This document shows positions 1-11,574 of a DNA stretch of 64,000 bases, piece by piece. Origin of the DNA: Heterocephalus glaber (taxonomy: Eukaryota > Chordata > Mammalia > Rodentia > Bathyergidae); NCBI RefSeq assembly GCF_000247695.1, contig NW_004624779.1, positions 1,794,215 to 1,858,214 on the forward strand, written 5' to 3'. Below the pieces are notes generated by a model. It saw only the letters and a program-made list of their open reading frames with translations. It was not told the DNA's origin and searched no databases. The stretch's first letter is position 1, and each line of letters starts with the position of its first letter. The position numbers were made by a program, and so were the translations under genes.

Positions 1-660
1 ATGGATTCATTCTGCTGGGTTTCCTGGGGTTGTGATCCTCATTGTCTTTTCCTAGGGTATTGTCTAAAATTTTTTGGAGTGCCGGTTTAGTATTCATGAA
101 GTTCCTGAGGTGTTCTTTATCAAGAAAGTATCTTATTTCTCTCAGTGGAGTTTTTAATCTCCTGGAAATCTGTTTACATCTGTTTTATGGATTCCATTTG
201 TTTCCTATGTTGGGATTCCATCATGTTCCTCAGTTCCTTTCTAGATTTATTAATCATGTCTTGCACTCTGAGCACAATCTCTGCTGTTATCTGAGAAAGT
301 ATTTCTGATTTCATTTTTTCCAGATCCTCTTTTCTTGCCAGTTCAAGTAGTCCAGTTGGTTGAGTATTAGAGTGTTCCATCTTGATACCCTTTAGGGTTG
401 CTGTAGGTGAACTGGAAATCTGGCTTTGAGACTTGTTTACATGTCTTCTCGTTTTGATGGGGCGGGAGTTGCTGCTGGCACCCATGTGGCTCACCTGTGT
501 GCTGGGGGTAGGGGGTGTGGCAGCCTGGAAGCCCCCTTTTGTGTGCTGGGAGCAGCTCACCTCCTGTGTGCTGGCGGGGGTTGGGGGGGGGGGGGGGGGG
601 TAACATAGCAACTCAGAAGGCTCATCTTGTGCACTGGGAGTGGCTCACCTCCTGTGTGCT
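1..660 (-). mobile_element. LINE-1 5' UTR and ORF1 start, reverse orientation, runs off the left edge
   Basis: Read on the minus strand, this is a GC-rich 5' UTR-like segment with repeated units around 'gtggctcacctcctgtgtgct' style sequence (about 480-660), followed by the start of an ORF1-like protein. The minus frame 611-174 contains LARKEDLEKMKSEILSQ and NKSRKELRNMM, a charged heptad-rich segment typical of the L1 ORF1 coiled coil. The frame then stops, but another minus frame stays open to position 1 (for example ISRRLKTPLREIRYFLDKEH), so one frameshift separates the two parts. A run of about 18 G lies at 583-600. The element must continue to the left of the window. L1 assignment is by the look of the protein, not a database match. 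Confidence 0.65.
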
Positions 661-3600
661 GGCCTGTCTTTTGTATTTATTAATTATGACATAATATATA
701 TGTGTTATTTTGACCAGTTTTTTGTTAATATGCTATACAATATTAAAATTTATATACATGTGTTAGATCCAGATAAATCTGATATATAATCTTTAAAATG
801 CCTTCAGGATTTTCTATTTTCAAGAATAATGCAATATATAAAAATAAATTTCGGTGGAAGAAAGGAGTGACAATATAAATTAAAGGAGAAAGAGAAGGAA
901 AGTAAAATTTCTGAATGGTAAAAAAGAGCTTTTCTATGTTATGGTGATGGTAAATAATATGTCATATAATTAAGACATTTAGCTTTTCTTTGATAAAACA
1001 ATGATTTAAGGGTTTCATTTAAAAATATCATGTTTGTATGCAGTACAGTAATTTACACTGAGGATGAAAATCTTAGATGACCTAAAAATATGTGAGGGAT
1101 ACATAGTATTTCAGAAATAATTTTAGGGGCTGAGTAAAAAGTTTTTCCTGTAGCATTTGAATTTGTGACTTCTGATTTTTTTTTTTTTTTGCTTAATAGA
1201 AAATGTCTTCACTTGAGGGAAATGGATCCAGACAGTTTAAAATAATCTTAAAGAATTGGTAATAATTTTTTAAAAGAACTTATATATGTTGAATCCATAC
1301 TTATTAGTGAGAAAGAAAAATTCTCTGAGAGGTAAGATAGATTTCAATGCACAAGCTGCACATTTCATGGCTAAATGAACATTATATGCATATCTAAGAA
1401 TGGAAAGAAATTGAAGGTACCCACTGTGTACAGTGAGGCTTAGTTTACTACAGAATTTACAGGCATATCAACAGGCTTACAATAGGCTGCATAATCTTAA
1501 TTTTCTTATGATAATTAATTCCTTAACTTTGTCCTCTGTGGAGTAAATATTGGTACTTTGCAAAATTTGGACAGAATTATCTGAATTTAATTTTTGTTTC
1601 AGGTATATTTATAGGTTAGCATGGTCTATATTCAGTTCTATAAAGATAAAAATGATAAAAACTATAATTAAAAATAATTGTTGAATAATCAATTAAATAC
1701 ATTAAGTTTTACAATGGCTTAAATAGACTTTTCCGGGTATTAGTGTCTGGTTTTAATTCTCCCTTTTGAAACAGTGAAGGAAAAACAAGATAATCTTTAT
1801 TTTCTCATTTTCAAATAAAGATGATATTAGAAGAAGTACAACAAATATAATTGAGTCCCCAAGTAAAGAGGATATTAAAGAAAGAATGACATAAGTTTTT
1901 TTTCTTTTTTGGCAATGTAGCTTTCATATACACCAGCACCAACATCAAGTACAATAGTAACACATTGAGAAAATTCTAATGCAATGTTATATAATGTTCA
2001 TAGATTAAATCTACAATGAATAAAGAGACTATGATCTGAGTATTATGTCTATTGACCAGTCAATTATTTGCTCAATAAATACATTTCTCTCTCCAACGTA
2101 ACTCTTTCTCCTCTCTTTCACAAGCAAAAGGCAAAACTGAGCTGATACAGAAAATCTGAGGACACCTTTGCTAGCAGGGATAGAGGGAAATTATGTGATT
2201 CAGAAAGATGCCATCACCAATAATCAGCCCTCACTAGTGAAGCGACCTCAGCCCCTCCAGCACATTTTGTAATGGTCCTGTTTCCCATGATGCTGATCAC
2301 ATGGTCCCGAGAGGTTCCTAACATAGTAGATGCTTAGCTCTTTATCGCTTGTTCAATTGTATTTATGTTAAAGATGAATAAATCAAGGCTTAAAATGAGT
2401 AAATTACTCAGATTACACGATTTGGAATTTTTAGTATCTGATTTTAAATTTTTACTCTTTACTGTCTTGTCTTCCAATAAGCTCCAAGGTCTCAGAAGAT
2501 TTTATGCAGGTCCAGCTGTGTCTCCAATGCCACCTTTGAGGGATCCCCTCAGGCCTGTGGCTCTGTAATCATCCTGTCCATCTCAGTATTTTTGAGGTGT
2601 CCATCTACAATGCTTACCTGAGCACAAGAATACAAAAACAAAATGATGTAAAAATACCCCCAAACAAACAAAATCATGTTAAGGCATAAGTGAAATCACA
2701 CTGATCATTTCAAGTTTTTATTAAGGTTATGCTACAAATGAGAACCTTAAAATCACTTAAAATAAATCTATATAAATTTCAACATACATCAGGTGTAAAT
2801 TACCTCGTGCTCAGTTCTCTGACCACACTTAAGGGGCACTACTTCAGGTAGCCAAAAAAAATGCATTTCTCTGTAGGATTCCATGACATGGGAGAACGAA
2901 CTCAATTTTTTTCCTGAAGTCCTGTGTGGTTGCGCAAACCTGCTTCACTCCTGAAATCCATAGCTTATTCAAAAATACTTAAGGGTCTTGACAGTTCCCT
3001 GCCTGTACTTTTAAACAAAGAAAGTCATAAAAATCTGTAATTAAACACAACACCATTTGTTCATTTCTGTGACTGTTTCATGCTGACTATAAGGAATCAG
3101 GTCCCTTGATGCTTCTCACTTTACTTAAAACAATTTTATCAAGAAAAGGAGGGGAAATCAATCTTTCAGATATTTTCATGTGAATGCAAAAGTGTTATCA
3201 CACACATAAAATACAAAACCAAAAAACCTGAATGAAAATTTAAGTAATTAAAGTTTGAAAGAAAGCTAAAATTTGAATGCATAGTGAATGCACATTGTGT
3301 ATCTAGACACAGTCATGCTCCAATATGTATGTCAGATTTTAAGTCACTACTAGACAAAGATTTTTAATGTGTACTAGATAATGCTCTCAGTGAAGAAAAT
3401 AGTAAAATAGTAAGTATTCCATTCTCCATTTTTGCAATCAGCAAAATATAATTTTTCATGTTTCTTAATTGATACTAAATTTCTTTAGAATTTCCTTTTT
3501 GTCTTGACCTCATTTAATCATATTTGAATTTATTGAAATATAGAAAATTTCCATTCTGTTATATTTCATAAATACAGGCATAGACACTGTCACATTTCCT

Positions 3601-3689
3601 AAAGCAATTTTTAAGAATCCTGATCTGATACATTAATATATTACTCAGAGTATTTCAAAAAACAAAACCAATAGATTATTTATTTATTT
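661..3689. other. AT-rich intergenic sequence, no gene seen
   Basis: About 3 kb of AT-rich sequence with short poly(T)/poly(A) runs. No reading frame of note, no RNA gene and no repeat family that I could name with confidence. Confidence 0.5.
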
Positions 3690-4015
3690 GTTTACAATAA
3701 AGCACTGGTTCACGTAATTATGGAGGCTGGGAAATTCCAAGGTCTGCAGTCTGAAGGCCTGAGACCCAGGAGAGCTGAAGGAGGAAGTTGCAGTCCGTGT
3801 GTGAGGGCTGAAGAAGACTGGGGTCCCAGCTCAATGACTGTCAAGCATGGAGAGTGAATTTCCTGTCCAGCCTTTTGTTCTACCCGAGCCTTCAGTGTTT
3901 TGGGTGAGCTTACCTGCAAGGAGGAGGGCTGTCTGCTTTACTTAGTCTACTAATTCCAGAGACACCCAGGATGTTTAGCAAAATATCTGGGCGCATAAAA
4001 TTGACAATCACATTT
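3690..4015 (-). repeat. Ancient LTR-like repeat (ERVL/MaLR type), reverse orientation
   Basis: The stretch contains 'ggaggctgggaaattccaag', 'ctgaaggcctgagacccagg' and, near its right end, 'atctgggcgcataaaattga'. These are decayed forms of phrases found in old mammalian ERVL/MLT-type LTR repeats read in reverse. Exact subfamily is not claimed and the boundaries are approximate. The short reverse frame across it (3919-3710) is not considered a gene. Confidence 0.45.
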
Positions 4016-5562
4016 AGCTCTAAATGAATTTCAGCAATGTATTTATGGTCATCAGCATACACATCCAGAGAACATCACTCAGTGAAATCATCATACCTGT
4101 TTGTGCCTTTGTAATTTTCTGGCAGATGGCAGTAGGGTCTTAAAGATGCTGGTTTCCCTCCTTAATTCACACAAATTAATCCTTAGACAAATAACAGATT
4201 GCCTTTGACTATAAATGACATTGTTGAAAAAAGATTTCCAAATTGTGATTTGAAAACTGCTCCCACTCAGATAATGAGAAAATAAATAATCTTCATTTTA
4301 TTTAAGACATATTTGAAGTTTGATTCACTTTTTTTCCCATTTAGTAATTCCTACTTTATTATCATTTGAAATAAAATTATTTTCTTAATTAAGTGTGAAA
4401 TAGTCTACTCTCAAAAAAACTGCATGTTACCTTGCAACTTACAGTCTTAAAACTTACAATGTTAAAATGTTTAGAAAGATTGACAACCTTAAAATTACCA
4501 AATAGAAAATGAACAAAAGGAAAAAATTAACTGTAGTAACTATACAATTATATTTTCAAATAATTAATAACCAGTTTGCTCAAACTATTGGCAACAATGA
4601 GAAAATATAGCTTAATATATTTCAAAAAATGTTTAGTCTTTGTTTTAAAAGCAAACTACGTTCTCAAACTTGTTTGCCATGGCAAAATAACTGTTGGTTT
4701 GAAGTTTTATTTTGTCATGAATGTCATTGTACCATGAACAAACAGTGGCTGGCAAATTCAAGTATGAATAATGTACTGATCTGGAATTGCCTGCCCTCTC
4801 AGTCTGAAATGAGAGCTGTTGGATAGAAATAGAATTCATCATTTTGAATTCAGACTATCTGCTTCAAAAGTCTTTGCCACATGACCTCCTTTAGTGACCC
4901 AGAAGATCTATGAATTTCTGTGGGACAAATATCTGGTAAGCAATTCATAAATTTGATCAAAACTTATTTTTTACATTGACTTAGCCTCTTTCTCACTTAT
5001 GATTACTATTTCTAAAAATAATCTGTCCTGTATCTCAGTGATGTGCATTTGTACCCTTACTTCAAATACATTTTCTTTATGGATATGTTGGGAACTTCTC
5101 AGACAAAAGTCAGTAAAACCTTTGGTCTAGACAGGTTCACAGTACTTCTCAGCAAATGGGTGTTAGAGGTCAACAGTACTTTCCATTTTCATCCACAATT
5201 TCAAGAGCTAATTTTCATTTATCACTAGTTCATTATTCATTTCTTCCATGAAACCTTTAACTACCCTGGCTCATTTTAGTTTCTCCCTCCTCTGACTTTC
5301 TATTTTATTTGCTTATAATAATCAAGATCACTTGGTCTTTTCTGGGTATGACTTTGCTCCCCAAAGGACATTTAGCAACTCTCAGGACAGCTCTGTCATC
5401 GCCACACAGGAGGATCAGGCCCTAAATATCAAGAATGCCAAGTTTAGAAACACTGTTAAGGAGGACGTTTATCTATGTTGATAAGATTTTTGTTTCAAAA
5501 ATGCTACACACTTTGTGAAGGGGAAACCATGTTGTTTTTCTTATGCGGTGATCATCAATATG
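4016..5562. other. AT-rich intergenic sequence, no gene seen
   Basis: Only short chance frames. Nothing recognised. Confidence 0.5.
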
Positions 5563-6088
5563 TTTAAAGTTTAAATACAAATTTTAAAAAATTTATTACA
5601 CTAAAAGACACCACCATTAATCCTCTTCAAAATACCCACCTCTACTTTGAACACATTTATTCCATCATTCTATCATTTTTTGAAAAAGCTCTGGGAAGTC
5701 TTCATTTGTGAGTATTGTTTCATGCCTGCCTTGGTATCCTAAACTGATTCAAAATGTTGATCAATTCCTGTCAAATCAAAACATTATGGTATGCCCTCAC
5801 TCACATTATTCACTAGATCTAGCACCACGTGACTTCTGGCTCTTTCTCAAAACCAACATGGCCATGAAAGGTAAATGTTTTTACTCAGTTCAGGACATCC
5901 AGTCAGCCACAGAAGCACAACTAAAGACACACACAAGACGACTCCCAGAACTACTTCAGAAAGTGGCAAAAATGATCAGATAAGTGGGTTTGAAGTAAGG
6001 GGGAAGTATTTTCAGGGGATTAATGACAATCTTTATTTATGACATCTTTTATTGTGATAAACTTTTTAAAATTTAAACATTCACTGTA
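5563..6088. mobile_element. Mariner (Tc1/mariner) transposon remnant with two inverted 3' ends
   Basis: The plus strand from about 5770 to 6030 encodes a decayed mariner transposase C-terminus: YSLDLAPRDFWLF, the region of the last catalytic Asp in mariner (HSPDLAPxDFxLF-type), then MAMKGKCF, then after stops a GEVFSGD-like end. The left part, read on the minus strand (5700-5600), encodes another mariner C-terminus: ELFQKMIE, stop, WNKCVQSRGGYFEED. The outer ends are AT-rich and roughly inverted ('acaaattttaaaaaatttat' at left, 'ataaactttttaaaatttaa' at right). So two copies of the same transposase end point outwards. No intact transposase remains, so the element is dead and old. Confidence 0.65.
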
Positions 6089-6149
6089 TTCTTGATCACA
6101 TCTCATGTGTATAGCCCCCCCCCCACACACTTTCCTGCCTTTTAAAGGT

Positions 6150-6695
6150 CATAGTGTAGTATTGACTCTCATTCCCGCCCCCTGTGCAAAAGTTAAATCC
6201 ACACTAAATCTCTGGAACTTGTGAATTTACCTTACTTTGGAAAAGGGTATTTGAAGATGTAATCAATTTAAGGATTTTAAAATGACAAGATCAATCTGGT
6301 TCCAGGTGGGTCCCGAATCCAATGACAGTACCCTTACGAGTCCCAGACACACAGAGGACAAGTGTGCACAAGGGAGACATGCAGCCTGGAGAAGAAGACC
6401 CATGAAGACAGAGCAGAGATTGGAGCAAGACAGCCACAGCCAGACATACAGAGGGGATTGAGAAGACAGGCAGAGACTGAGATGATGTGCCCACAAGCCA
6501 CGGGGGACGGATGGCCCATTGCAACCACGAGCTGCAGGAGGTGAGAAAGGAGTGTCCAGCACAGCCTGAGAGAATGTAGTCTGCTAGGGCCTTGACTCCA
6601 GAACTGGGTGAGAGTCCATTTCTGTTCTATTAAGCTGCCCAACCAGAGGAACTGTGTTTTGGTGGACTTAGGAAACTTATACACACAGTAAATGC
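6150..6695 (+). repeat. MLT1-type MaLR LTR
   Basis: Decayed but ordered MLT1 phrases are visible: 'gatgtaatcaatttaaggat', a 'gggtcccgaatccaatgaca' segment, 'agacacacagaggacaag', 'gaagacagagcagagattgg', and a terminal part with 'ctgttctattaagctgccca'. This is an ancient ERVL-MaLR solo LTR in plus orientation. The reading frames found on both strands across it (for example 6705-6334) are chance frames in the relatively GC-rich LTR. Confidence 0.7.
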
Positions 6696-6699
6696 AGTG

Positions 6700-7694
6700 C
6701 CTCATTCAGAGTAGGTACTGACTAAATGTTTCATATTTAAGAGTAAAAAGTCATGCTTCTTTATAAGAGTTCAATTACACTGCCTTACAAAACTAGAATT
6801 AATGTTCTTATACCTCTATGTAACTTCCCTCAGCGGCATAGGATATCACTAAATTTCTACACCTTTTAGCACATGCATGCATGAAACAATAGTACACACC
6901 CAGAGAAGCTGAATCACACAGGGAGGTATCAGATGTCGGGATGTAAATTCATTCATGTAAGCAGTCATTAATTTATTTCAAAGTATTCTACACAGATGTA
7001 ACTTAATGGACACTTAACTTACTGTTCTAAACTTATTAGCTATAAAATGTAATGTTATAATTTAGAAGCTGGTTGTGGTTAATGTATCTTGTAGCAACAT
7101 CAGCTTTAATCTCTAGATGGCACTATGTTATAAGGAATCAGACTGAGATCCAATTATAATTTTATATGTTTCTGGAAATGAAGAAAAAGTTCCTGCTAAA
7201 ATCTTCCAAGCCATTTTACACAGTTAGAATGAAAGTTTTACTTCACTGAATTTGGATAGGTTTCTAATGTTCACGTTACTGTGAGATAAGGCAAGATAAT
7301 AGAGACAATGAGGCCCTAAAATATACTAGCCAACAGTAAAGAATGTATTAGACAAGTTTATTTTATTTTTGATTATTTTGCATACGTTTTGTTGGAAAAT
7401 GTATAAATGACAAAGAACTTGGCCCTGGGGTTGTCATATAAGAATGTCCGTATAACCTGGGACTTTATCATTGACAGTTATGGGTAAAGATCACCTAATA
7501 ACTCACTCTTCAGTTTTGCTTAAACTATAAACAAGATGTCACATGTAGTTTTAATCCTCATCATTGAAATTCTGCCTTCGCTCTCAGTACAGAAGAAACA
7601 AAGCTTTCAAGTCACCTTTTTCTTAATTTTCTTTTTTTTATGTTCTTGACCTCCCTTTTGAAGTTTTTTTTTTTTTTTTTAAGTCTCCAGTGAT
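6700..7694. other. AT-rich intergenic sequence, no gene seen
   Basis: No frame, RNA gene or named repeat recognised. A poly(T) tract at 7665-7680 precedes the ID insertion. Confidence 0.5.
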
Positions 7695-7709
7695 TGCTAG
7701 GCATTTTTA

Positions 7710-7810
7710 TTTTTTTTTATTTTTTATTTATTTTTTGGTACCGGTGATCGAACTCAGGACATTGCACTTGCGAGGCAGGCGCTGGAACCACTGAGCTAAA
7801 TCCCCAGCCC
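7710..7810 (-). mobile_element. ID-type tRNA-derived SINE
   Basis: A reverse copy: its 3' A/T-rich tail is at left, the B box at 'ggtgatcgaactcagg' and the A box at 'actgagctaaatccccagcc'. Flanked by a perfect 15-bp target-site duplication, tgctaggcattttta (7695-7709 and 7811-7825), so it is a clean retrotransposition. It belongs to the 'cgaggcaggcgctgg' sub-type. Confidence 0.92.
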
Positions 7811-8742
7811 TGCTAGGCATTTTTAAAAGTTCTTTTAAGTTCATGCAGGTTTTAGTAATAGGTTTTTCTCCATTTGTATATGTGGTAAACTCCATTAACT
7901 GATCACTAATCTGTCATCCTCAACTTCTCTACCTCACTAGCACTTTGATTCATTCTTAAAGCACATTTTTAATTTATTGTTTCACATTTTCATTATATAT
8001 AGCTCTTACTTTTTCCCAAAATCACACATCTTTGGGGAAGGTATCCTGGCTTATTTACCTTTATGGACATGGTATATGCTTAATAAGTACTTAGTGAATT
8101 TGGTAACTCCTTATTGAATTTGGTGACACACACCATGACCTGATACAAAAAAGTAGCTGTTTTGTGCTCCTAAATCACACTACACACTTCCCATGTTATA
8201 GTACATACATTGGAGTTTTCTAATAAGTTTCCTTGTCTCTGAAATTGACTTGTGATTGCATTGTAAAAGGACAGGAGCAACATGTATCTTGTATACTCTG
8301 CTACACCCAGTAACTTGCACAAACCTGCTACATCCTACAGGCTAAACACCTGTGAATGAGAGGGAATGGATGACTTTGGGATAAAAGAGCAACATTTAAA
8401 TTATTTACATTAGAAATATTTGGGGATATTCACTATGTGTCAAGCACTATGTTAGAAAAAAATAGTAGATCATTGAACAAAGCAAAAATTCCCCTGCTCC
8501 ATAGCTTCCTTTCAGGAAGAGTAATGACAGTAAGCTAAGAAATAAATACATAAGAAAACAATATGTGACATAAAAATTAGGTAGATACATGTGTTAAAGG
8601 ATGGTGAATGTGACTCTAGGAAGGACTTTCTGAAGAGACACAATTGAGGAGAGACCTGAGTGAAGTGAGGGAAGGATCTGTTTTGATTTCTGGCAGGAGA
8701 CTTCCTTTCGAGGATAGTACATGTAAAGACCAAGAAGCACAA

Positions 8743-8778
8743 ACTGAGCTAAATCCCCAGCCCCATGAAATATGAATT
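8743..8778 (-). repeat. 36-bp scrap matching the A-box end of an ID SINE plus its flank
   Basis: This segment matches 10143-10178 at 35 of 36 positions by eye. The match covers the last 21 bases of the ID element at 10080-10163 and then continues for about 15 bases into that element's unique flank/target-site duplication. It is therefore not an independent ID insertion but looks like a short copied patch. Confidence 0.6.
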
Positions 8779-8907
8779 ATGATTTTAATGTTTTTGATCA
8801 GTCAGCAGGAAAGATGGAGTGTCATTTATTGAGGTAGATAAGAAATGAAATGTAAAAAAGTAGACATGGGGACAGGAGGATTTTCTTTTAAGGTGGGGGA
8901 TATATGA

Positions 8908-8987
8908 GGATATATATATATATATATGTATTAATATATATTATATAATATATTATATATTTTATATATTAATATATATTAATGACA
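8908..8987. repeat. TA-rich microsatellite
   Basis: Imperfect (AT)n/(TATATTAA)n run, including tatatatatatatatatg at its start. Confidence 0.85.
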
Positions 8988-9269
8988 ATGTTGCCCTAGA
9001 GTGGGAACATTTGAAAATATCAAAAACGTAGAACAATTCCAGGAGTGTGTCATGAATTGTTGAGCAGGGTTGTGATCCTATAGGACCGATACAGTTGCCT
9101 CAGAAGGTTTACTCCCTGCAGAAGGAAGGAGTGTAAGAATATACATGTAAAAATGCAGGAAGATTGGTAGTGGAAGTTCTCTTCTGAATGCTTCTATGCT
9201 AATCTATGAATCATTAAGTACGTAATGTTAGTGAGTTGTTGCCGGAAGCTAGAGTAGCCACTAGCCTGG

Positions 9270-9560
9270 TGTTCTGAATATAGGTTTTGAAGTCAAAAAT
9301 ACTGAAGTTGAATTCCAAATCCTCCACTTGGTAGTTATATAATTATGGAGAAATCAGTTAAATCTCTAAATTTCATTTAGAAAAAGTCTGAGTTATGCAT
9401 TTGCACATTTGTGCTAGAAGTTTACATGAATTATTTCATCTAATCTTTATAACATGTATATGAAACAAGTACTGTTTTCTCCCATATCTTGCTGGTGAAG
9501 ACACTAAATTTAAGAGAGTTGTACAGATCTTGATTAGGATCACATATCAAATGAGTGGCA
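9270..9560 (+). repeat. MIR SINE (ancient)
   Basis: The order of decayed phrases fits MIR: 'gttgaattccaaatcctcca', 'cttggtagttatataattat', then after a gap 'ttatttcatctaatctttat', 'gtgaagacactaaatttaag' and 'aatgagtggcaaaa'. Boundaries are approximate. Confidence 0.65.
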
Positions 9561-9738
9561 AAAGTGAAACTGTGCGAGGGAAGGCAAACTCGTATTTAAG
9601 AGTATACCTGAGAATTCAGGCATCCACTGGGATTCTTGGAAAGTATTACCTCAGATAGGGAAGACCACTGTCCAGTATTTCAATTATTTGGCTAGGTTCT
9701 TCTATATGGCACAGGTGACTTTAAAAAGGGAGATTATC

Positions 9739-9830
9739 GGGCTGGGGATTTAGCTCAGTGGTTTCGTCACCTGCTGTGCAAGCGCAAGGACCCGAGTTCA
9801 ATCTCCGGTACCAAAAAACGCCCCCAAAAC
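9739..9830 (+). mobile_element. ID-type tRNA-derived SINE
   Basis: Starts gggctggggatttagctcag (A box) and carries 'gagttcaatctccggtacc' (B box) and an A-rich tail. Perfect 16-bp target-site duplication aaaaagggagattatc (9723-9738 and 9831-9846). It belongs to the 'cacctgctgtgcaagcgcaa' sub-type. Inserted in an MLT1 LTR. Confidence 0.93.
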
Positions 9831-10079
9831 AAAAAGGGAGATTATCTAGGTGGACTAAACTAATTATATAAGCCCTTTAAATCTGGGCCCAAGGATTAAA
9901 AACAGAGAAGTCAGAAACAGAGAAGTCAAAGAGTTGGAAATTTGAAAGAAATATGTAGTGAGGAAGATTTTTCCATGTCTAGTTTTGAAGATGAAACAAG
10001 CTATGTGGCCAGGAACGTGTGTGATCTGTAGGAGTTCAGAGTACTCCTTGCCTGATAACCAGTCATGGAATATGAATCT

Positions 10080-10163
10080 TTTTTTTTTTGGTACTGGGGA
10101 TCGAACTCGGGACCTTGTGCTTGCAAGGCAGGCACCAGAACCACTGAGCTAAATCCCCAGCCC
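10080..10163 (-). mobile_element. ID-type tRNA-derived SINE
   Basis: Reverse copy with B box 'ggggatcgaactcgggacc' and A box 'actgagctaaatccccagcc'. Perfect 16-bp target-site duplication catggaatatgaatct (10064-10079 and 10164-10179). 'caaggcaggcacc' sub-type. Inserted in the same MLT1 LTR as the element at 9739. Confidence 0.93.
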
Positions 10164-10436
10164 CATGGAATATGAATCTATCCTACAATCACAAGGCATT
10201 CAGTTTGTTCACTGTCCTGAATAGCTTGGAAGTGGTTTTGTCCCCACAGCTTTCAAATGTGGATTCAACATTTGGCCAACACTTTGATGTCAGCCTTGTG
10301 AGATTCTCAATAGAGACCTCAGCCACACCTTAAACAGACTTCCAACCTATGGAACCATAGCTAATATGCAGTATTGTTTTAAGCCACTGTCTGTGGTAAT
10401 TTGTAACACAGTAAAAGACAACTAATATAATACTTC

Positions 10437-10901
10437 AAATATTGCTGCAATGATCAAGTGTCCAGGATCCCTTATTAAGTATCAAACCATTTCCTTAAAA
10501 AAAAATTAACTTTCAGTCAGATTTCATTAACTTGACACTAGAGATATGAAAGAAGTATCAAAAAAGAGCTACTGGTCTCGGGAAGTTGAACTGATCTGGA
10601 AGAAGGCCCGGATGTGAGGAACCTGGGAAGGGGGCATGTTGGTAAACCTCAAATGAGCCAGGGAGGAAAGAAACAGGTGGATAGTGAGGGTTCCTGACAA
10701 GTGCAGACTCTAGTGGTACTTAATGTAGAACCTAACACTGAGTCTAAAGGTCAGTTCCTTCATTTGTATTCCCTATTGTCTTTGTCTTTAATACAGTTTT
10801 TTTTCTAATGACACTTTAAAATGTTGTTTAAAATGATGGCATTTTGTTTGAGTCAGTGGCTGTAGAAGTCATTCGGTCTTGATTGATGGATGGATTGATT
10901 A
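10437..10901. other. Intergenic sequence, no gene seen
   Basis: Nothing recognised apart from short A and T runs. Confidence 0.5.
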
Positions 10902-11339
10902 TGTCTGTTTTAGTTACTTTTCTTGTTGCTAAGACAAAATACCTGACACCCAAAGTTAAAGGGGAAAAGGTTTATTTAGTTCAGTTTGTAGCGGCTTCAA
11001 TCCATAAATGGCTGGCTCCAAGGCAGAGTGGCTTAAGAGAGGGGTGTCATAACAGCTCATGGCAAGCAGAAGACACCAAAAGCAAGCAAGCAAGGGGGCG
11101 AGGAACCTGACCAGCCTCTTTCTGTCCCTTATAATACTGTATCTAGGCTCCTGGGATTAGGGCGGTGCCAAACCAACCAGTGGACTGATTTAATAATCAC
11201 ACACCCTTAATCCTAGCACCCTTAATCCTAGCATTGCACATGAATCAATCACACACTCTAGGTCCAGCCACCCCTGAAAAAGCCCCATCTAGGACTGCAC
11301 GAGGCTTTGGAAGGAGATCTAGACACAGCCATAACAATG
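10902..11339 (-). repeat. Rodent-type MaLR LTR, reverse orientation
   Basis: Read in reverse, the right-to-left order is LTR start tgttatggctgtgtct, a GC-richer middle, then 'ctaaataaaccttttcccct' with an AATAAA signal, and the end 'aacaagaaaagtaactaaaa'. This terminal arrangement (AATAAA, gtcaggtattttgtc, agtaactaa) is that of ORR1/MST-like MaLR LTRs. The middle includes a short tandem duplication, cacccttaatcctag, at about 11212-11235. Subfamily not assigned. Confidence 0.6.
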
Positions 11340-11574
11340 CCTTCAAATGTTGTGTACATTTCCATTTCCTTTGTTAGCCCCTTATTCCAACACTTCATCC
11401 TCTCATAATTAGTTAACTATTACAAAGTTTAACTTCGTTATCCTTAAGTACATTTCTAAACATTGTCATGATTAGACCCTGCCAGTCTCCACCAGTCTTC
11501 ATGCCACTTCCTTGCCATAACTTCTCAGGAGTCTATCTTGCCAAGATCTTAGAGGTGTAGCAGTCTTTTGGTGT

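Larger units (their letters stand above)
7826..9269. other. AT-rich intergenic sequence with a 3'-less ID fragment and an AT microsatellite
   Basis: No gene. It holds a short ID-like scrap at 8743-8778 and a TA-rich microsatellite at about 8908-8987, listed separately. Confidence 0.5.
9690..10436 (+). repeat. MLT1-type MaLR LTR interrupted by two ID SINEs
   Basis: MLT1 phrases run across the two insertions: 'agattatctaggtggactaa', 'ataagccctttaaat', 'aacagagaagtcagaaacag', 'gtattgttttaagccactgt', 'ggtaatttgtaacacagtaa' and 'acaactaatata'. The LTR is in plus orientation. It was hit first at about 9738 and again at about 10079 by younger ID elements. Confidence 0.7.

Noticed and set aside
6263..6705. 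Overlapping reverse frames of up to 123 codons
   Set aside because: They lie antisense in an MLT1 LTR, which is GC-richer than its flanks.
9739..9830. tRNA-like sequence with A and B boxes (and the other ID copies)
   Set aside because: Not tRNA genes: the copies have A-rich tails and target-site duplications and cannot fold into a full cloverleaf. They are ID SINEs.
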